This document shows positions 8,678-18,062 of a stretch of DNA of 64,000 bases, one piece after another. Source of the stretch: Photobacterium malacitanum (GTDB lineage Bacteria > Pseudomonadota > Gammaproteobacteria > Enterobacterales > Vibrionaceae); the NCBI RefSeq assembly GCF_900185615.1, contig NZ_FYAK01000001.1:62001-126000 (forward strand). Reading direction: 5' to 3'. Every line of letters starts with the position of its first letter. Position 1 is the stretch's first letter. Below the pieces are notes generated by a model. The model did not search any database. It was not told the origin of the DNA and saw only the letters and a program-made list of their open reading frames with translations. A program made the translations under genes and the position numbers.

Positions 8678-10350
8678 AAGGTCACCTTTGTTGTTGAAGT
8701 ATCAGATGTTTGCTGCTTTGCAAACATCAGCGCGAGAGTAAAAAATACTAAGGGTAATAGACCTTGTAACAGACCATAAACGGCGCTGATACGACGATCT
8801 TGACCACTTGCAAGGGCAACGGCTTCCGTTGTTAGGGTTGGTATGCGCCCAGCACCAAGCATTTGTGTCGAAAGGTATTGCGCTAAACTGACACTGCATC
8901 CAACCGCAAATGCTAACCATAATGCCGGTTTTAACTGTGGGAATTTGACTCGCCACCATGTTTGCCACCCCGTGAGTCCTAAGCTGCGTGCGGTTTGATC
9001 TAACCGTTGATCATAACTGCGCCATGGTCCGTCTAACGTAAGATAAATATAAGGGAAAACATACAACCAATGGCTCCAACTCACCCATAACCAAAAATGT
9101 TGTCCAGCCACAAAAGAGACTGCTATTTGCATACCAAACAATAGCGATAATTGCGGTGCGACCATTGGAACAGCAATTAACATCGTCGGCATACCGCGTT
9201 GGTATTTTTGACGGTATTCAAGACAAATAATGGCCATGAATAATGCGCAAAGGCTACTGGCCAACGCTAAAACAATGCTGTTACTCATCAGCTGTTGTAG
9301 TGGTTCGAGTTGTTGTTGCCAAAAGCGAAAGCTATATCGACTTGGTAATAAATCAGGGAACCGCCAGCGCAGGGCAAATGACCATACAGCTAACACAGGA
9401 AGCATCATTAATGGCAGCAATAATAAGCTGTAACTGCATAAAGTTGCAATTATTGATGATGGTTGAGAGTTACGTGACTGAGTTGGTTTTGCGCCACGGT
9501 ATTGCCATGCTGTTGAATATGATAAAAACCACCATTCAAGACAGCGCAATAATCCAAACGTACAAATAACAATCGCTAATAATAATAATGCTGCCGCTGC
9601 TGCCCGTGGAAGTTGAGTTAAATCGGCATCCGTAAACCATTGCCAAATGAGCATTGATAAGGTGCTAGGGTGAGTAGGACCAATAATTAATGCGACATCA
9701 ACGACTGCCAGTCCATAACCTGCAACCGCAAAAATAGCTAAGCGTAATTTCGGTAACCATAATGGAAGAATAACGCTTCGCCATGTTTGCTGGTGGCTGT
9801 AACCCAGACTAATAGCCACATTATAGAGCCGTTTTATATCGAGCTGTTTTAATATACTCAGACTCATTAATAATAAAAACGGTGTCTCTTTAATGGCTAA
9901 TGCAAACAATAATCCTATACCATAACGATCATGGATCAGGGTTGGGTATAACGTATCAGCCAGCCCAAGATGGTGCCAAATACGTGCCAGCCAACCAGTC
10001 GATGAAAACAGTAATCCAAACCCAAGTACAAAGGCAACATGGGGAAATGCTAATAGTGGCGCAAGTAAGCGTTCAATTTTTTGCCACTGTGTTGTTAGCC
10101 AGAAATGGCGCAAAATTAAATAGCACCACCATAAGGCAAGTGCTGTGCTGCCTATTCCTGTTAATAAAGTTAACCCAATAGAGAGGTTAAGATCTGGCCA
10201 AGAAAACAGTTGTTGCCAACCTAACAATGAGGGTTGATGCATGTTTAATGCTGGTAACCATGCCGCGGCAGGCGCCAAGATACCCACAAAGCCAATTATC
10301 AATGGGCTTGCAAATAGCAATAAAGTAATAATAAAGATAAGGGCTAACAT
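8674..10350 (-). CDS. ynjC: ABC transporter permease YnjC (fused double permease)
   Basis: This is a large inner-membrane permease with two ABC permease domains in one chain, as in ThiP and E. coli YnjC (511 aa). About twelve hydrophobic segments are visible, with EAA-like loops in each half (SLGYSHQQTWRSVILPLWLPKL and SLGLTGWQTWWRVKFPQLKPAL). The frame can be extended to a TTG at 10401, adding 17 polar residues. The ATG at 10350 begins directly before the first membrane helix (MLALIFIITLLLF) and is preferred, though its ribosome site is poor. It overlaps ynjD by four bases. It is somewhat longer than the E. coli protein. The substrate is unknown. Confidence 0.83.
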   Translation of the reverse strand: MLALIFIITLLLFASPLIIGFVGILAPAAAWLPALNMHQPSLLGWQQLFSWPDLNLSIGLTLLTGIGSTALALWWCYLILRHFWLTTQWQKIERLLAPLLAFPHVAFVLGFGLLFSSTGWLARIWHHLGLADTLYPTLIHDRYGIGLLFALAIKETPFLLLMSLSILKQLDIKRLYNVAISLGYSHQQTWRSVILPLWLPKLRLAIFAVAGYGLAVVDVALIIGPTHPSTLSMLIWQWFTDADLTQLPRAAAAALLLLAIVICTFGLLRCLEWWFLSYSTAWQYRGAKPTQSRNSQPSSIIATLCSYSLLLLPLMMLPVLAVWSFALRWRFPDLLPSRYSFRFWQQQLEPLQQLMSNSIVLALASSLCALFMAIICLEYRQKYQRGMPTMLIAVPMVAPQLSLLFGMQIAVSFVAGQHFWLWVSWSHWLYVFPYIYLTLDGPWRSYDQRLDQTARSLGLTGWQTWWRVKFPQLKPALWLAFAVGCSVSLAQYLSTQMLGAGRIPTLTTEAVALASGQDRRISAVYGLLQGLLPLVFFTLALMFAKQQTSDTSTTKVTL

Positions 10351-10430
10351 AGGGTTTACATCGATCTCAAACGAAGAAGCTAACTTGCTATCATAGTGCA
10401 AGTTAGCTCAATTTATAATAGCTATAACAA

Positions 10431-11648
10431 TTAGTTACCGTATCTTTGTTGCCATTGCTGTTCAATGGCAGCTAGCCATGTCGGATTTGGCTCTGCAATG
10501 GCAGGGTAGGGTTTAAAGCTCTGCTGGTTATAAGGTGCCGATAATTGTTTAAAAGCTTGTGGGCTTAAAATGGTTGGATCGCCCCATAAGTTAGTATCGG
10601 CTTTACGGGCCTGTGCTTGTGGGCTCAACAGAAAATTAATCGCCACTAATGCGCCTGCTTTGGCGTTGGCATTCCACGGAATTGCCAAAAAGTGAATATT
10701 GGTTAACGCACCGGCATTAAAAGCATAGGTTTTAGCCTTATCGGTTAAATTACCATTGGCAATTGCAGCCGCTGCCGCATTTGGATTAAAGGTAATAGCT
10801 AATAATAATTGTTGATCATCAAGTAACTGCACAGTTTCGGCCGTACCTGTTGGAAATTGCTTACCTTGATGCCACGCCACTTTATGGAGTTGATCGAGAT
10901 ACTGCCACAGTGGTGCGGTAACGCGATCAAATAACGCTTGATCTTGAGGTAACTGCAATGGTTGATATAAGGCTTTTTTATCGGTAGTTAACTCTAATAA
11001 CGCCGCTTTTAAAAAGCCTGTACCATGAAATTCTGGTGGCTTTGGATAGCTGATTTTCCCTGGATGTTGTTGCGCTAAAGCTAATAATGCTTTAAAGCTT
11101 TTAGGTGGGTTTTTTAATGTTTCGGGATCGTAAATAAACACTAATTGTCCCACGCCCCATGGTGCTTCTAGCCCTTGAGTAGGCTCTGAAAAATCTTTAT
11201 CAATCGGCAGTGATTTATCCACATATTTCCAGTTGGGTAATTGATGAGTAAATGGCCCATAAAGCAGACCATTTTGCTTCATTGAGCGAAAGTTTTCACC
11301 ATTGATCCATACCATATCAACACTACCACCACTATTTTTCCCCGCGGTTTTTTCGGCTAATAAACGTTGCGTGGTCTCAGCAATGTCAGTGACTTTAACT
11401 TGTTTTAGGGTTACGCCATAACGCTGTTGTAATTGGGTGTTAGCCCACAGTAAATAATCATTTATTTCTTGGCTGCCACCCCAAGCATTAAAATACACCG
11501 TTTCACCTTTGGCTTGAGTGAGCGTTTGTTGCCATGTTGGCGTAATGTGAGTAACAGTCGGTGCTTCACTGGCGTGTGCCGCGATGCTACTGACAAGCAA
11601 TGCCATTGCAACAGGCAGTTTTTTTAGCGTTGGAAAGCGTCTGATCAC
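10431..11648 (-). CDS. ynjB: ABC transporter substrate-binding protein YnjB
   Basis: This 405-residue periplasmic binding protein has a Sec signal peptide (MIRRFPTLKKLPVAMALLVSSIAAHA). The mature start has VYFNAWGGSQEINDYLLWAN, as in the E. coli YnjB/thiamine-binding-like family. The start codon is GTG, supported by AAGGA seven to eight bases upstream on the minus strand. It sits eleven bases after the fused oxidoreductase gene and about 80 bp before ynjC. Family likeness and operon make YnjB secure; the ligand is unknown. E. coli has ynjE (a sulfurtransferase) in this operon; it is absent here. Confidence 0.85.
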   Translation of the reverse strand: MIRRFPTLKKLPVAMALLVSSIAAHASEAPTVTHITPTWQQTLTQAKGETVYFNAWGGSQEINDYLLWANTQLQQRYGVTLKQVKVTDIAETTQRLLAEKTAGKNSGGSVDMVWINGENFRSMKQNGLLYGPFTHQLPNWKYVDKSLPIDKDFSEPTQGLEAPWGVGQLVFIYDPETLKNPPKSFKALLALAQQHPGKISYPKPPEFHGTGFLKAALLELTTDKKALYQPLQLPQDQALFDRVTAPLWQYLDQLHKVAWHQGKQFPTGTAETVQLLDDQQLLLAITFNPNAAAAAIANGNLTDKAKTYAFNAGALTNIHFLAIPWNANAKAGALVAINFLLSPQAQARKADTNLWGDPTILSPQAFKQLSAPYNQQSFKPYPAIAEPNPTWLAAIEQQWQQRYGN

Positions 11649-11659
11649 AATTGATATCC

Positions 11660-13825
11660 TTATTTTTGGCGCGATGAATTGCGCATCCAGTGATGGTATT
11701 TTTTAACCCAAGCAAGTAATTTTTGGGGGGCATGGGCTTGTTTCCATATGCCTGCTGTATATTTTGCACCTTCGCTCATGGTTGGATAAGGATGTATGGT
11801 ACCTAAAATCTTATTGAGCCCTAGATTGTGGCGCATAGCTAAGGTAAATTCGGCTAGCAAATCTCCTCCATGATGACCAACAATCGTCACCCCTAGAATT
11901 TTATCGCTGCCTTTAGGCGTTAAGACTTTAATAAAACCCTCATCATAGCCATCGGCAATAGCACGATCTAAATCATCAAGCCCGTAGCGAGTGACTTCAT
12001 AGTCAATATTTTGCGCTTGGGCTTCTTTTTCGTTAATCCCTACGCGCGCTAATTCAGGTGCAGTATAAGTCACAGCAGGGATCACGGAATAATCGACTTT
12101 GAACTTCTTCAGAGCACCAAATAAACTGTTTACAGCGGCATACCAAGCTTGATGAGCGGCAACATGCGTCAGTTGATAGGGACCTGCAACGTCACCAACA
12201 GCATAAATATTTGGGTATTGTGTTTGTAGATACTGATTAACAGCGACAGTGCCGCGTTCAGTTGTGGTGATGCCGAGTTGTTCTAAGCCAAATCCTTGTA
12301 CATTTGCTACGCGTCCTAACGCAACCATTACCGCATCAAACTCTACAGCAAGCTGGTGGTTATTGTGTTCTAGCAACGCTCGTTGAGTTCGAACGCCGTT
12401 ATCATCAATAATCGATTCAAACTTTACAGCGTTATGTTGCAATAAAACATTAACACCATCACGAGTGAGGGCTTGCTCAACCAATGTTGCAGCGTCAGTA
12501 TCTTCACGGCTCAATAGTTGTGATGAGCGTTCAACAACTGTTACTTCAGCGCCTAATCGACAGAAACTCTGTGCTAATTCACATCCAATCGGGCCACCAC
12601 CTAAAATCAATAACCGTTTAGGAAGGGCTGTAAGTTGCCAGATAGTGTCTGAAGTTAAGTAATCAACTGTTTTTAAACCTGGAATGTCAGGTACAAGAGG
12701 ACGCGCGCCTGTAGCGATGACAATATTACGGGTTGTAATACGGTCGCCATTCACTTCAACTTCCCATGGTGACAAGATTGTAGCATCACCCGTTACGCAG
12801 TTAACCCCGAGTTTAGAGTAACGTTCGATAGAGTCATGCGGTTCAACTTTTGCTATTACGTTATGAATACGGCCCATAACTTGTGCAAAATTGACATTAT
12901 CGATATGAGCATCGATACCCAATTTAGCGGCATTTTTAATATCAGCAGCAGTGTGTGCAGCACGAATAAGCGCTTTAGAAGGTACACAACCGGTATTTAA
13001 ACAATCACCGCCCATTTTGTGGCGCTCGATCAACGTGACTTCAGCTTTTACTGCTGCGGCAATATAGGCACTGACTAAACCACCCGCACCGGCGCCAATG
13101 ACCACTAAATTTTGATCAAAGTGGGTCGGTTTTTGCCATTGTTGATAGCGTTTTTTATTTTCCATAACTTTCATAATCCATTTAGCGATAAGTGGAAACA
13201 GCCCCAATAAAAATAAAGAGACTAAAACGGGCGCCGAGATAATGCCGCTTAATGATTCTATTTTTCCTAGTTGAGTACCGGCATTAATATAAACCGCCGT
13301 TCCGGCTAGCATACCTAATTGGCTTACCCAGAAAAAAGTCCATGCTTTAATCGCTGTTAATCCCATCAGTAGGTTAATGAGAAAAAACGGAAAAACGGGG
13401 ATTAAACGTAAGCTCAGTAAATAAAAAGCCCCTTCTTTAGCGATACCTTGATTTAATGTTGCTAAACGTTGACCAAACTTCGCTTGTACCCAGTCGCGTA
13501 AGATAAAACGGCTCGATAAAAATGCCAATGTTGCACCGATGGTGCTGGCAAACGACACCATGATCAAACTTGTCCAAAAGCCAAATAACGCAGCACCTAG
13601 TAAGGTTAAAATTGATGCGCCAGGAATAGAAAGGGCAGTCACCAATACATATAGGCTAAAAAAGCTGACATAAGATGCCACAGGATTTTCGGTAATATGG
13701 TGTTGTAACGCTAATTGTTCACGCTTGGCATATTCTAGGGTTAGAAAATGGCCTAGATCAAAATAGAACCAAGCACCAATAAATGCAGCGATTACAGCCA
13801 ATAATACAATTTTGTTATTTTTCAT
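11660..13825 (-). CDS. TVP38/TMEM64 membrane domain fused to mercuric-reductase-like flavoprotein disulfide oxidoreductase
   Basis: This is a 721-residue fusion. Residues 1-225 are a SNARE-associated (DedA-like TVP38/TMEM64, YdjZ-type) membrane domain with several helices. Residues about 238-700 are a pyridine-nucleotide disulfide oxidoreductase: FAD-binding VVIGAGAGGLVSAYIAA, redox-active GGDCLNTGCVPSKA, NAD(P)H-binding LLILGGGPIGCELAQ, FAD site YAVGDVAGPYQLTHVA, and the dimer-interface HPYPTMSEG with catalytic His. There is no mercury-binding HMA domain or C-terminal vicinal Cys pair, so mercury reduction is unlikely. The gene overlaps the AhpD-like gene upstream by eleven bases and lies eleven bases before ynjB, so it is part of the ynj operon. 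A role in redox chemistry at the membrane is inferred; the substrate is unknown. Confidence 0.85.
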   Translation of the reverse strand: MKNNKIVLLAVIAAFIGAWFYFDLGHFLTLEYAKREQLALQHHITENPVASYVSFFSLYVLVTALSIPGASILTLLGAALFGFWTSLIMVSFASTIGATLAFLSSRFILRDWVQAKFGQRLATLNQGIAKEGAFYLLSLRLIPVFPFFLINLLMGLTAIKAWTFFWVSQLGMLAGTAVYINAGTQLGKIESLSGIISAPVLVSLFLLGLFPLIAKWIMKVMENKKRYQQWQKPTHFDQNLVVIGAGAGGLVSAYIAAAVKAEVTLIERHKMGGDCLNTGCVPSKALIRAAHTAADIKNAAKLGIDAHIDNVNFAQVMGRIHNVIAKVEPHDSIERYSKLGVNCVTGDATILSPWEVEVNGDRITTRNIVIATGARPLVPDIPGLKTVDYLTSDTIWQLTALPKRLLILGGGPIGCELAQSFCRLGAEVTVVERSSQLLSREDTDAATLVEQALTRDGVNVLLQHNAVKFESIIDDNGVRTQRALLEHNNHQLAVEFDAVMVALGRVANVQGFGLEQLGITTTERGTVAVNQYLQTQYPNIYAVGDVAGPYQLTHVAAHQAWYAAVNSLFGALKKFKVDYSVIPAVTYTAPELARVGINEKEAQAQNIDYEVTRYGLDDLDRAIADGYDEGFIKVLTPKGSDKILGVTIVGHHGGDLLAEFTLAMRHNLGLNKILGTIHPYPTMSEGAKYTAGIWKQAHAPQKLLAWVKKYHHWMRNSSRQK

Positions 13826-14444
13826 TTAAGCTCCTTGATGGCTGTTCAGTTGAAGTCGAAGAAGCATGAGTCGTTGGTTGTGGTTCAGTATTATTTGTTT
13901 GCGGTTGAATAGGTAATGAGCAAAAACCTTGTGCTGGCACATCAAGCGCAGTATTAAATTTTGCGGATAAATTTTGAAAACTAATTAAGGCGGTTAACTC
14001 GATAATATCATCACTGCTATACCACGCTGCGAGAGCGGCAAGCATTTCGTCACTAACGTGTTCACCAGTAATAGTCATGGCTTCAGTGTAGGTCAGTACT
14101 GCTTGTTCTTGTGCTGAAAAGTAGCTAGATGATTGCCAATTTGCCAATGCTTTGATTTTATCAACTGAGTGACAGCGTTCTGCGAGTTTCATACCGTTAG
14201 CATCAACACAGAAAGCACAGTTATTCAGCTGTGATACTCGAACGCAAACCAATGAACGTATTACGGCATCAATTGGGGATTTTTTACGATCAAGGTAACC
14301 AAAGAACACTGCTACTGACCAGAAGAGTACCGGCTTACGTCCCCATAACTTAGCAGGATTGAGTACTTTTCCAAAATGGCGTTCTTGTAACCACAGTAAA
14401 GGTTTTACCCATAATGAGAATGTATTTTTGGTTAATATACGCAA
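13815..14444 (-). CDS. ynjA: AhpD-like carboxymuconolactone decarboxylase family protein (YnjA-like)
   Basis: This 209-residue protein has the AhpD/CMD fold signature. A CxxC pair in NNCAFCVDANGMKLAE (about residues 77-92) is the usual peroxidatic/redox motif, followed by helices typical of the family. E. coli YnjA, first gene of the ynj cluster, is of the same family, and position here agrees. About 30 Ser/Thr/Gln-rich residues extend the C-terminus beyond the domain. Its last codons overlap the start of the fused oxidoreductase by eleven bases, suggesting that the two act together. Alkyl-hydroperoxide or other thiol-based redox activity is inferred from family only. Confidence 0.8.
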   Translation of the reverse strand: MRILTKNTFSLWVKPLLWLQERHFGKVLNPAKLWGRKPVLFWSVAVFFGYLDRKKSPIDAVIRSLVCVRVSQLNNCAFCVDANGMKLAERCHSVDKIKALANWQSSSYFSAQEQAVLTYTEAMTITGEHVSDEMLAALAAWYSSDDIIELTALISFQNLSAKFNTALDVPAQGFCSLPIQPQTNNTEPQPTTHASSTSTEQPSRSLNEK

Positions 14445-14853
14445 GGAATGTCCTTATAAAAAGTAAGTCACAACGACTCTTAACTAGCAAGACCGGAAGA
14501 AGTAACATTGTATTTCATTTAATAAGAAAAAATTTGTTTATTGAAGCAATTGGTTGAAATTGCAACAACAAATACCACCTTGATAGGCAGCAGGAAGAAT
14601 GAGATGGACACAATGATATACGGGCGTTGATGATTGGTGAATGATCATTATCGAACGTTAAAAATGCGTTCAAGGCGGTAAAAGTACACTGACAATTTAA
14701 TAAAATACAAAACAAAAAAATTACGTTTTATTTGATATTTATATCATCTATTAGTGGATATATTTAAATGAATAATATTATGCAGTTATTTTTAATTTAA
14801 ATTCTATCGAGGGATGCTTTAAATAACACATTAATACCAAGGTAGAATAAATT
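14445..14853. other. Non-coding AT-rich stretch upstream of ynjA
   Basis: Nothing convincing is coded here; a 66-codon minus-strand frame (14515-14715) has atypical composition and no ribosome site. It must carry the promoter of the ynj operon. No recognisable operator was found. Confidence 0.5.
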
Positions 14854-14874
14854 AAAGAGGCACAGGGCCTCTTT
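14854..14874 (-). terminator. Terminator downstream of tfoX
   Basis: AAAGAGGC (14854-14861) and GCCTCTTT (14867-14874) form a perfect 8-bp stem, 40 bp past the tfoX stop. The T-tract on the minus strand is interrupted. Confidence 0.65.
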
Positions 14875-14913
14875 ATTCTTAAGCGTCACTTAGCCAGTTG
14901 ACGAATATATTTA

Positions 14914-15501
14914 TTATAGTTTTGCTAGCAGCTCATTGCGTCTGCTTTCTGGTATTACTGACCAATGTTGGCCATGTATAGCACCTTCCAGTGCCCATAA
15001 TAACTCTATACTTAACGACGTTTCTTGTGTTTTTTGTAACGCCTTATAAGCTTCGAGTGCACCAATATCATGCAGTTGTTCGATAGTTTTAATACCTATT
15101 TTTTTTAGCATTCTTTCATTTGAAAGCCGTAAGTTAGGTAAGTCTTTAATTCTATCTGGGGTGCAGCAGTCTTTGGCTTTTTTATCAGCTTGTGCAGCCT
15201 CAAGAGAATATTTTGCCTGTTCGACTATTTCCTCTGGGTGCTGCCACCATTCATCAGGAATAGCATAATGCTTTGTAATTACTGGGAAACCACGTTTTTT
15301 ATAAATATATGGCTCTAAACCCGCTTGTTTGAATTCCTCTTCTGTTTTTGCGTTTGCGCGTAGGTGGAGTTTATTATTTACCACAAGAGCAAACATTGCT
15401 TCTCCTGCGAAAATACCAAAACCGCCAAACATAGAACGCGATTTTACATTACCTAAATGGTCTAATAATTTTAATGAATCTTTTAATATTGGTTTGTCCA
15501 T
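14914..15501 (-). CDS. tfoX: Competence regulator TfoX/Sxy
   Basis: This is a 195-residue regulator of natural competence. The N-terminal TfoX domain (MDKPILKDSLKLLDHLGNVKSRSMFGGFGIFA) and the C-terminal TfoX domain (KDLPNLRLSNERMLKKIGIKTIEQL, then SIELLWALEGAIHGQHWSVIP) match V. cholerae TfoX nearly end to end. In Vibrio, TfoX with CRP switches on the type IV pilus and DNA-uptake genes during growth on chitin. Translation is held down by its mRNA leader until the small RNA TfoR pairs with it. The frame extends to 15531, but MDKPIL at 15501 is the family start. A CRP-like site lies about 255 bp upstream. Confidence 0.9.
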   Translation of the reverse strand: MDKPILKDSLKLLDHLGNVKSRSMFGGFGIFAGEAMFALVVNNKLHLRANAKTEEEFKQAGLEPYIYKKRGFPVITKHYAIPDEWWQHPEEIVEQAKYSLEAAQADKKAKDCCTPDRIKDLPNLRLSNERMLKKIGIKTIEQLHDIGALEAYKALQKTQETSLSIELLWALEGAIHGQHWSVIPESRRNELLAKL

Positions 15502-15755
15502 ACTTCTACTCGGTGAATAAATGAGTGTCACCTAACATTAAAGTAGTTGTCACTTTACTTTTATTAATAAAGTTATTTACATCACAAACGAACTACTTTA
15601 AATCATTCATGTATTACTCTATAAATAGACTTATTAATAGTGAAGTTTTATTTATAGTTGTAAGTCTTCTGCTTACTATTATATGTATTTACATGAATCA
15701 TTATATTCTATCTTTTAACAAGTGAAGTTTGAATATTAACGAAAGCTGATGAATA
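15502..15755. other. Probable long leader/promoter region of tfoX
   Basis: About 250 AT-rich bases precede tfoX. A 66-codon hydrophobic + strand frame (15525-15725, GTG start) overlaps it but lacks a ribosome-binding site, so I leave it out. Vibrio tfoX transcripts are known to have a regulatory leader; I cannot delimit one here. Confidence 0.45.
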
Positions 15756-15771
15756 TGTGACACCGCTCATA
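15756..15771. promoter_or_regulatory. Candidate CRP-binding site upstream of tfoX
   Basis: TGTGA-CACCGC-TCATA matches the CRP half-sites TGTGA-N6-TCACA at nine of ten positions. It lies between the purR terminator and tfoX, 255 bp from the tfoX start. CRP control of tfoX/sxy is known in related bacteria. Confidence 0.5.
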
Positions 15772-15833
15772 TTTCTTGGTAAGAAACAACGTTTTAATAG
15801 CGGTTGGGGGGAAAGGAATTATATTGAGAGGGA

Positions 15834-15860
15834 AAAAAAGCCAATATAATTATTGGCTTG
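15834..15860 (-). terminator. Terminator of purR
   Basis: Stem AGCCAATA / TATTGGCT with a short loop, followed on the minus strand by a run of T residues. It starts about 18 bp after the purR stop codon. End positions are approximate to one or two bases. Confidence 0.85.
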
Positions 15861-15877
15861 ATAAATAGATAACGCGA

Positions 15878-16882
15878 TTAGCGTAGATCTTTAACTGATT
15901 TTCGTTCAACGATAGCTGGCGCCATTTCAAAAATTTGAGGCTCATGATTTTTATCTTTCATGCGCGCCATCAAAATTTTAATTGCCGTTTTACCTAAGCG
16001 ACGTTTCGGCTGGTGGATAGTCGTTAGCGGCGGTGCAAAGTAGGGCGCAAGATCAATGTTGTCATAACCAATGATCGAAATATCATTCGGCACGCGAAGA
16101 CCGGCCTGTTCAAAGGTACTAATAAGTGCCATTGCCATAATGTCATTAAAACAAAAAATAGCGGTAGGGCGTTCAGCCATAGCAATATATTTTTCGGCCG
16201 CCTTGACAGCAGAATCACACTCAAAATCGCCTTCAAGGATCCAGTCTTGGTTAACCTCTAAATTTGCTTCTGTCATCGCTTTATTGAAGCCTTTTAAGCG
16301 CTCACGACAGGTTGATTTATCATTATGGCCCGATAGACAACCGATACGAGTGTGACCATGTTCGATAAAATATTTAGTCGCAATATAGCCACCTTGTTCG
16401 GCATTATCTTGAATTTTATCGGTATGTGGGCTTTCTGGACCCCAATCCATTATTACCATAGGCAAATCTTTTTGGCGCTCAAGCAGATCCAATAACTTCT
16501 GATCGAGATCTGAACACATTACTAATAAGCCATCGACACGTTTTTCTGCCAACATGCGTAAGTAATCGCGTTGCTTAGACAGGTTGCCTTCGGTATTACA
16601 TAAGATCAGAGTGTAACCTTCACGGTAACAATACTCTTCAACACCATGCACAACTTCAGCAAAAAATGGGTTGGTTGATTTAGTTACCAGCATGCCGATG
16701 GTACGAGTCGTGTTGCATTTTAAACTACGCGCCACTGCACTTGGTGCGTAGTTAAGATCTTCAACGGCTGCAAGAACTTTTTTTTGCGTTGCTTCTGCGA
16801 CAAAGCGGGTTTTATTGATCACGTGTGAGACTGTTGTCGTTGAAACACCAGCCATACGTGCAACATCTTTAATGGTTGCCAT
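15878..16882 (-). CDS. purR: Purine repressor PurR (LacI family)
   Basis: This 334-residue LacI-family repressor senses hypoxanthine and guanine and represses purine biosynthesis genes. The N-terminal helix-turn-helix and hinge ([30 protein letters not shown], with [12 protein letters not shown]) are nearly identical to E. coli PurR. The effector domain keeps [39 protein letters not shown] and a terminal [14 protein letters not shown] segment ([17 protein letters not shown]). Length is that of PurR in Vibrio (334 aa). A PUR-box-like sequence lies about 220 bp upstream, suggesting autoregulation as in E. coli. It stands alone between tfoX and the heme locus. Confidence 0.92.
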   Translation of the reverse strand: MATIKDVARMAGVSTTTVSHVINKTRFVAEATQKKVLAAVEDLNYAPSAVARSLKCNTTRTIGMLVTKSTNPFFAEVVHGVEEYCYREGYTLILCNTEGNLSKQRDYLRMLAEKRVDGLLVMCSDLDQKLLDLLERQKDLPMVIMDWGPESPHTDKIQDNAEQGGYIATKYFIEHGHTRIGCLSGHNDKSTCRERLKGFNKAMTEANLEVNQDWILEGDFECDSAVKAAEKYIAMAERPTAIFCFNDIMAMALISTFEQAGLRVPNDISIIGYDNIDLAPYFAPPLTTIHQPKRRLGKTAIKILMARMKDKNHEPQIFEMAPAIVERKSVKDLR

Positions 16883-17100
16883 ATTTATTCTTCTAATAAT
16901 GAGCGCTAGAAATGGTTCTAGCTAACTGTGTGGTACCAAATTGAGTAATCACTGAGAGATATAAAATCCATCTTATTACGTTAGTCATCTCGTTAATTAT
17001 TCAATTTGGCACCGATAATGTATTTGTTACATTCTTAAATAGTATCCAACAACAAAATCCGCATTTGTTTGCGGCTTTATAATTATTACATATTTTTCAA

Positions 17101-17116
17101 GTGTAATCGCTTGCGT
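17101..17116. promoter_or_regulatory. Candidate PurR operator (PUR box) upstream of purR
   Basis: Read on the minus strand, ACGCAAGCGATTACAC matches the PUR consensus ACGCAAACGTTTGCGT at eleven of sixteen positions, including the ACGCAA half-site and central CG. It lies in the purR promoter region, consistent with autoregulation. Confidence 0.5.
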
Positions 17117-17264
17117 TCACATTTTACTGAGTGTTTCGCGTAGTGCAACGATTCTATTGTTTTGGATTAAAATATTTGATGCTATCAACAAAAAAACGTA
17201 AATTTCAGCAAATTTATCGCACGATTACTGATGTTTACTTGATAGACTCATCAGCTGAGGTTAA

Positions 17265-18062
17265 TTAACACTCTGATAATAGATAAGGGTAACCATGGAT
17301 CGGGTGAGGGTGAACAGAAACTTGCCAACCATAAACAGCATTAATCACAGCAGGATTTAATGCTTGCCATGGTGTACCATCGGCTTGAATTTTTCCATGT
17401 TGAATAATGACCATCCGCTGAGCATATTGGGCCGCTAAATTAAGATCATGTAATACCACGATCACCGCAGCACCTTGAGCAGCCATCGTTTGTGCCATTT
17501 GTAGCGTTTTATGTTGATGGGCCAAATCTAAGGCTGAGGTTGGCTCATCTAACATTAAAATACATTTATCATCGGCTTGGCTTAACTGGGTTAATACTCG
17601 AGCAAAATGGATTCGCTGTTTTTCACCACCAGACAGAGTAGGATATAACCGTTGAGCAAGTTCAAGCACATCGGTGTTAGCCATTGTTTGATTGGTGATA
17701 TGATCTATTGCTTGGCGAGATAAGCACAACGGCATTGTGCCAAGTTCCACAACTTCTTTACAGGTAAAGCCAAAAGAGAGTGAGCTATGCTGCGGTAGAA
17801 TGCCTAAATGACGCGCCAGTTCTGCACGTTGCCAATTATTAATATCACGGTTGAAAAATGCCACATCGCCACTTTCAGGCGACATCTCACCGCATAATAT
17901 TTTCAGTAAGGTGCTTTTTCCCGCGCCATTAGGGCCTAATAGTGCAGTAACTTGGCCTGCTTTAATATCAATACTGAAATTATCTAATAACACTTTATTG
18001 GCTAATGTGAGGTGTAAGTTACGTGCTGTAATCGCTGTCGAAAGAGAGTGTGTTGCCGTCAT
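17265..18062 (-). CDS. hutD: Heme ABC transporter ATP-binding protein HutD
   Basis: This is the 265-residue ATPase of the inner-membrane heme importer (HmuV/HutD family). Walker A is GPNGAGKSTLLK, the signature is LSGGEKQRIHFARVL, Walker B is ILMLDEPTSALD, and the switch histidine is in VVLHDLNLAAQYA; this spacing is typical of FecE/BtuD-type ATPases. It is the last gene of tonB1-exbB1-exbD1-hutB-hutC-hutD and overlaps hutC by four bases. Heme specificity is inferred from the whole locus, which matches the Vibrio cholerae gene order. Confidence 0.9.
   Translation of the reverse strand: MTATHSLSTAITARNLHLTLANKVLLDNFSIDIKAGQVTALLGPNGAGKSTLLKILCGEMSPESGDVAFFNRDINNWQRAELARHLGILPQHSSLSFGFTCKEVVELGTMPLCLSRQAIDHITNQTMANTDVLELAQRLYPTLSGGEKQRIHFARVLTQLSQADDKCILMLDEPTSALDLAHQHKTLQMAQTMAAQGAAVIVVLHDLNLAAQYAQRMVIIQHGKIQADGTPWQALNPAVINAVYGWQVSVHPHPIHGYPYLLSEC

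Noticed and set aside
11660..13825. Mercuric reductase (merA)
   Set aside because: The redox disulfide is present, but the HMA domain and C-terminal Cys pair of MerA are absent and no mer genes are near.
14515..14715. 66-codon minus-strand open frame
   Set aside because: Atypical Cys/Ser-rich composition, no ribosome site and no likeness to any family.
15525..15725. 66-codon hydrophobic open frame upstream of tfoX
   Set aside because: It starts with GTG, has no ribosome-binding site, and its hydrophobic texture is what AT-rich DNA often yields.
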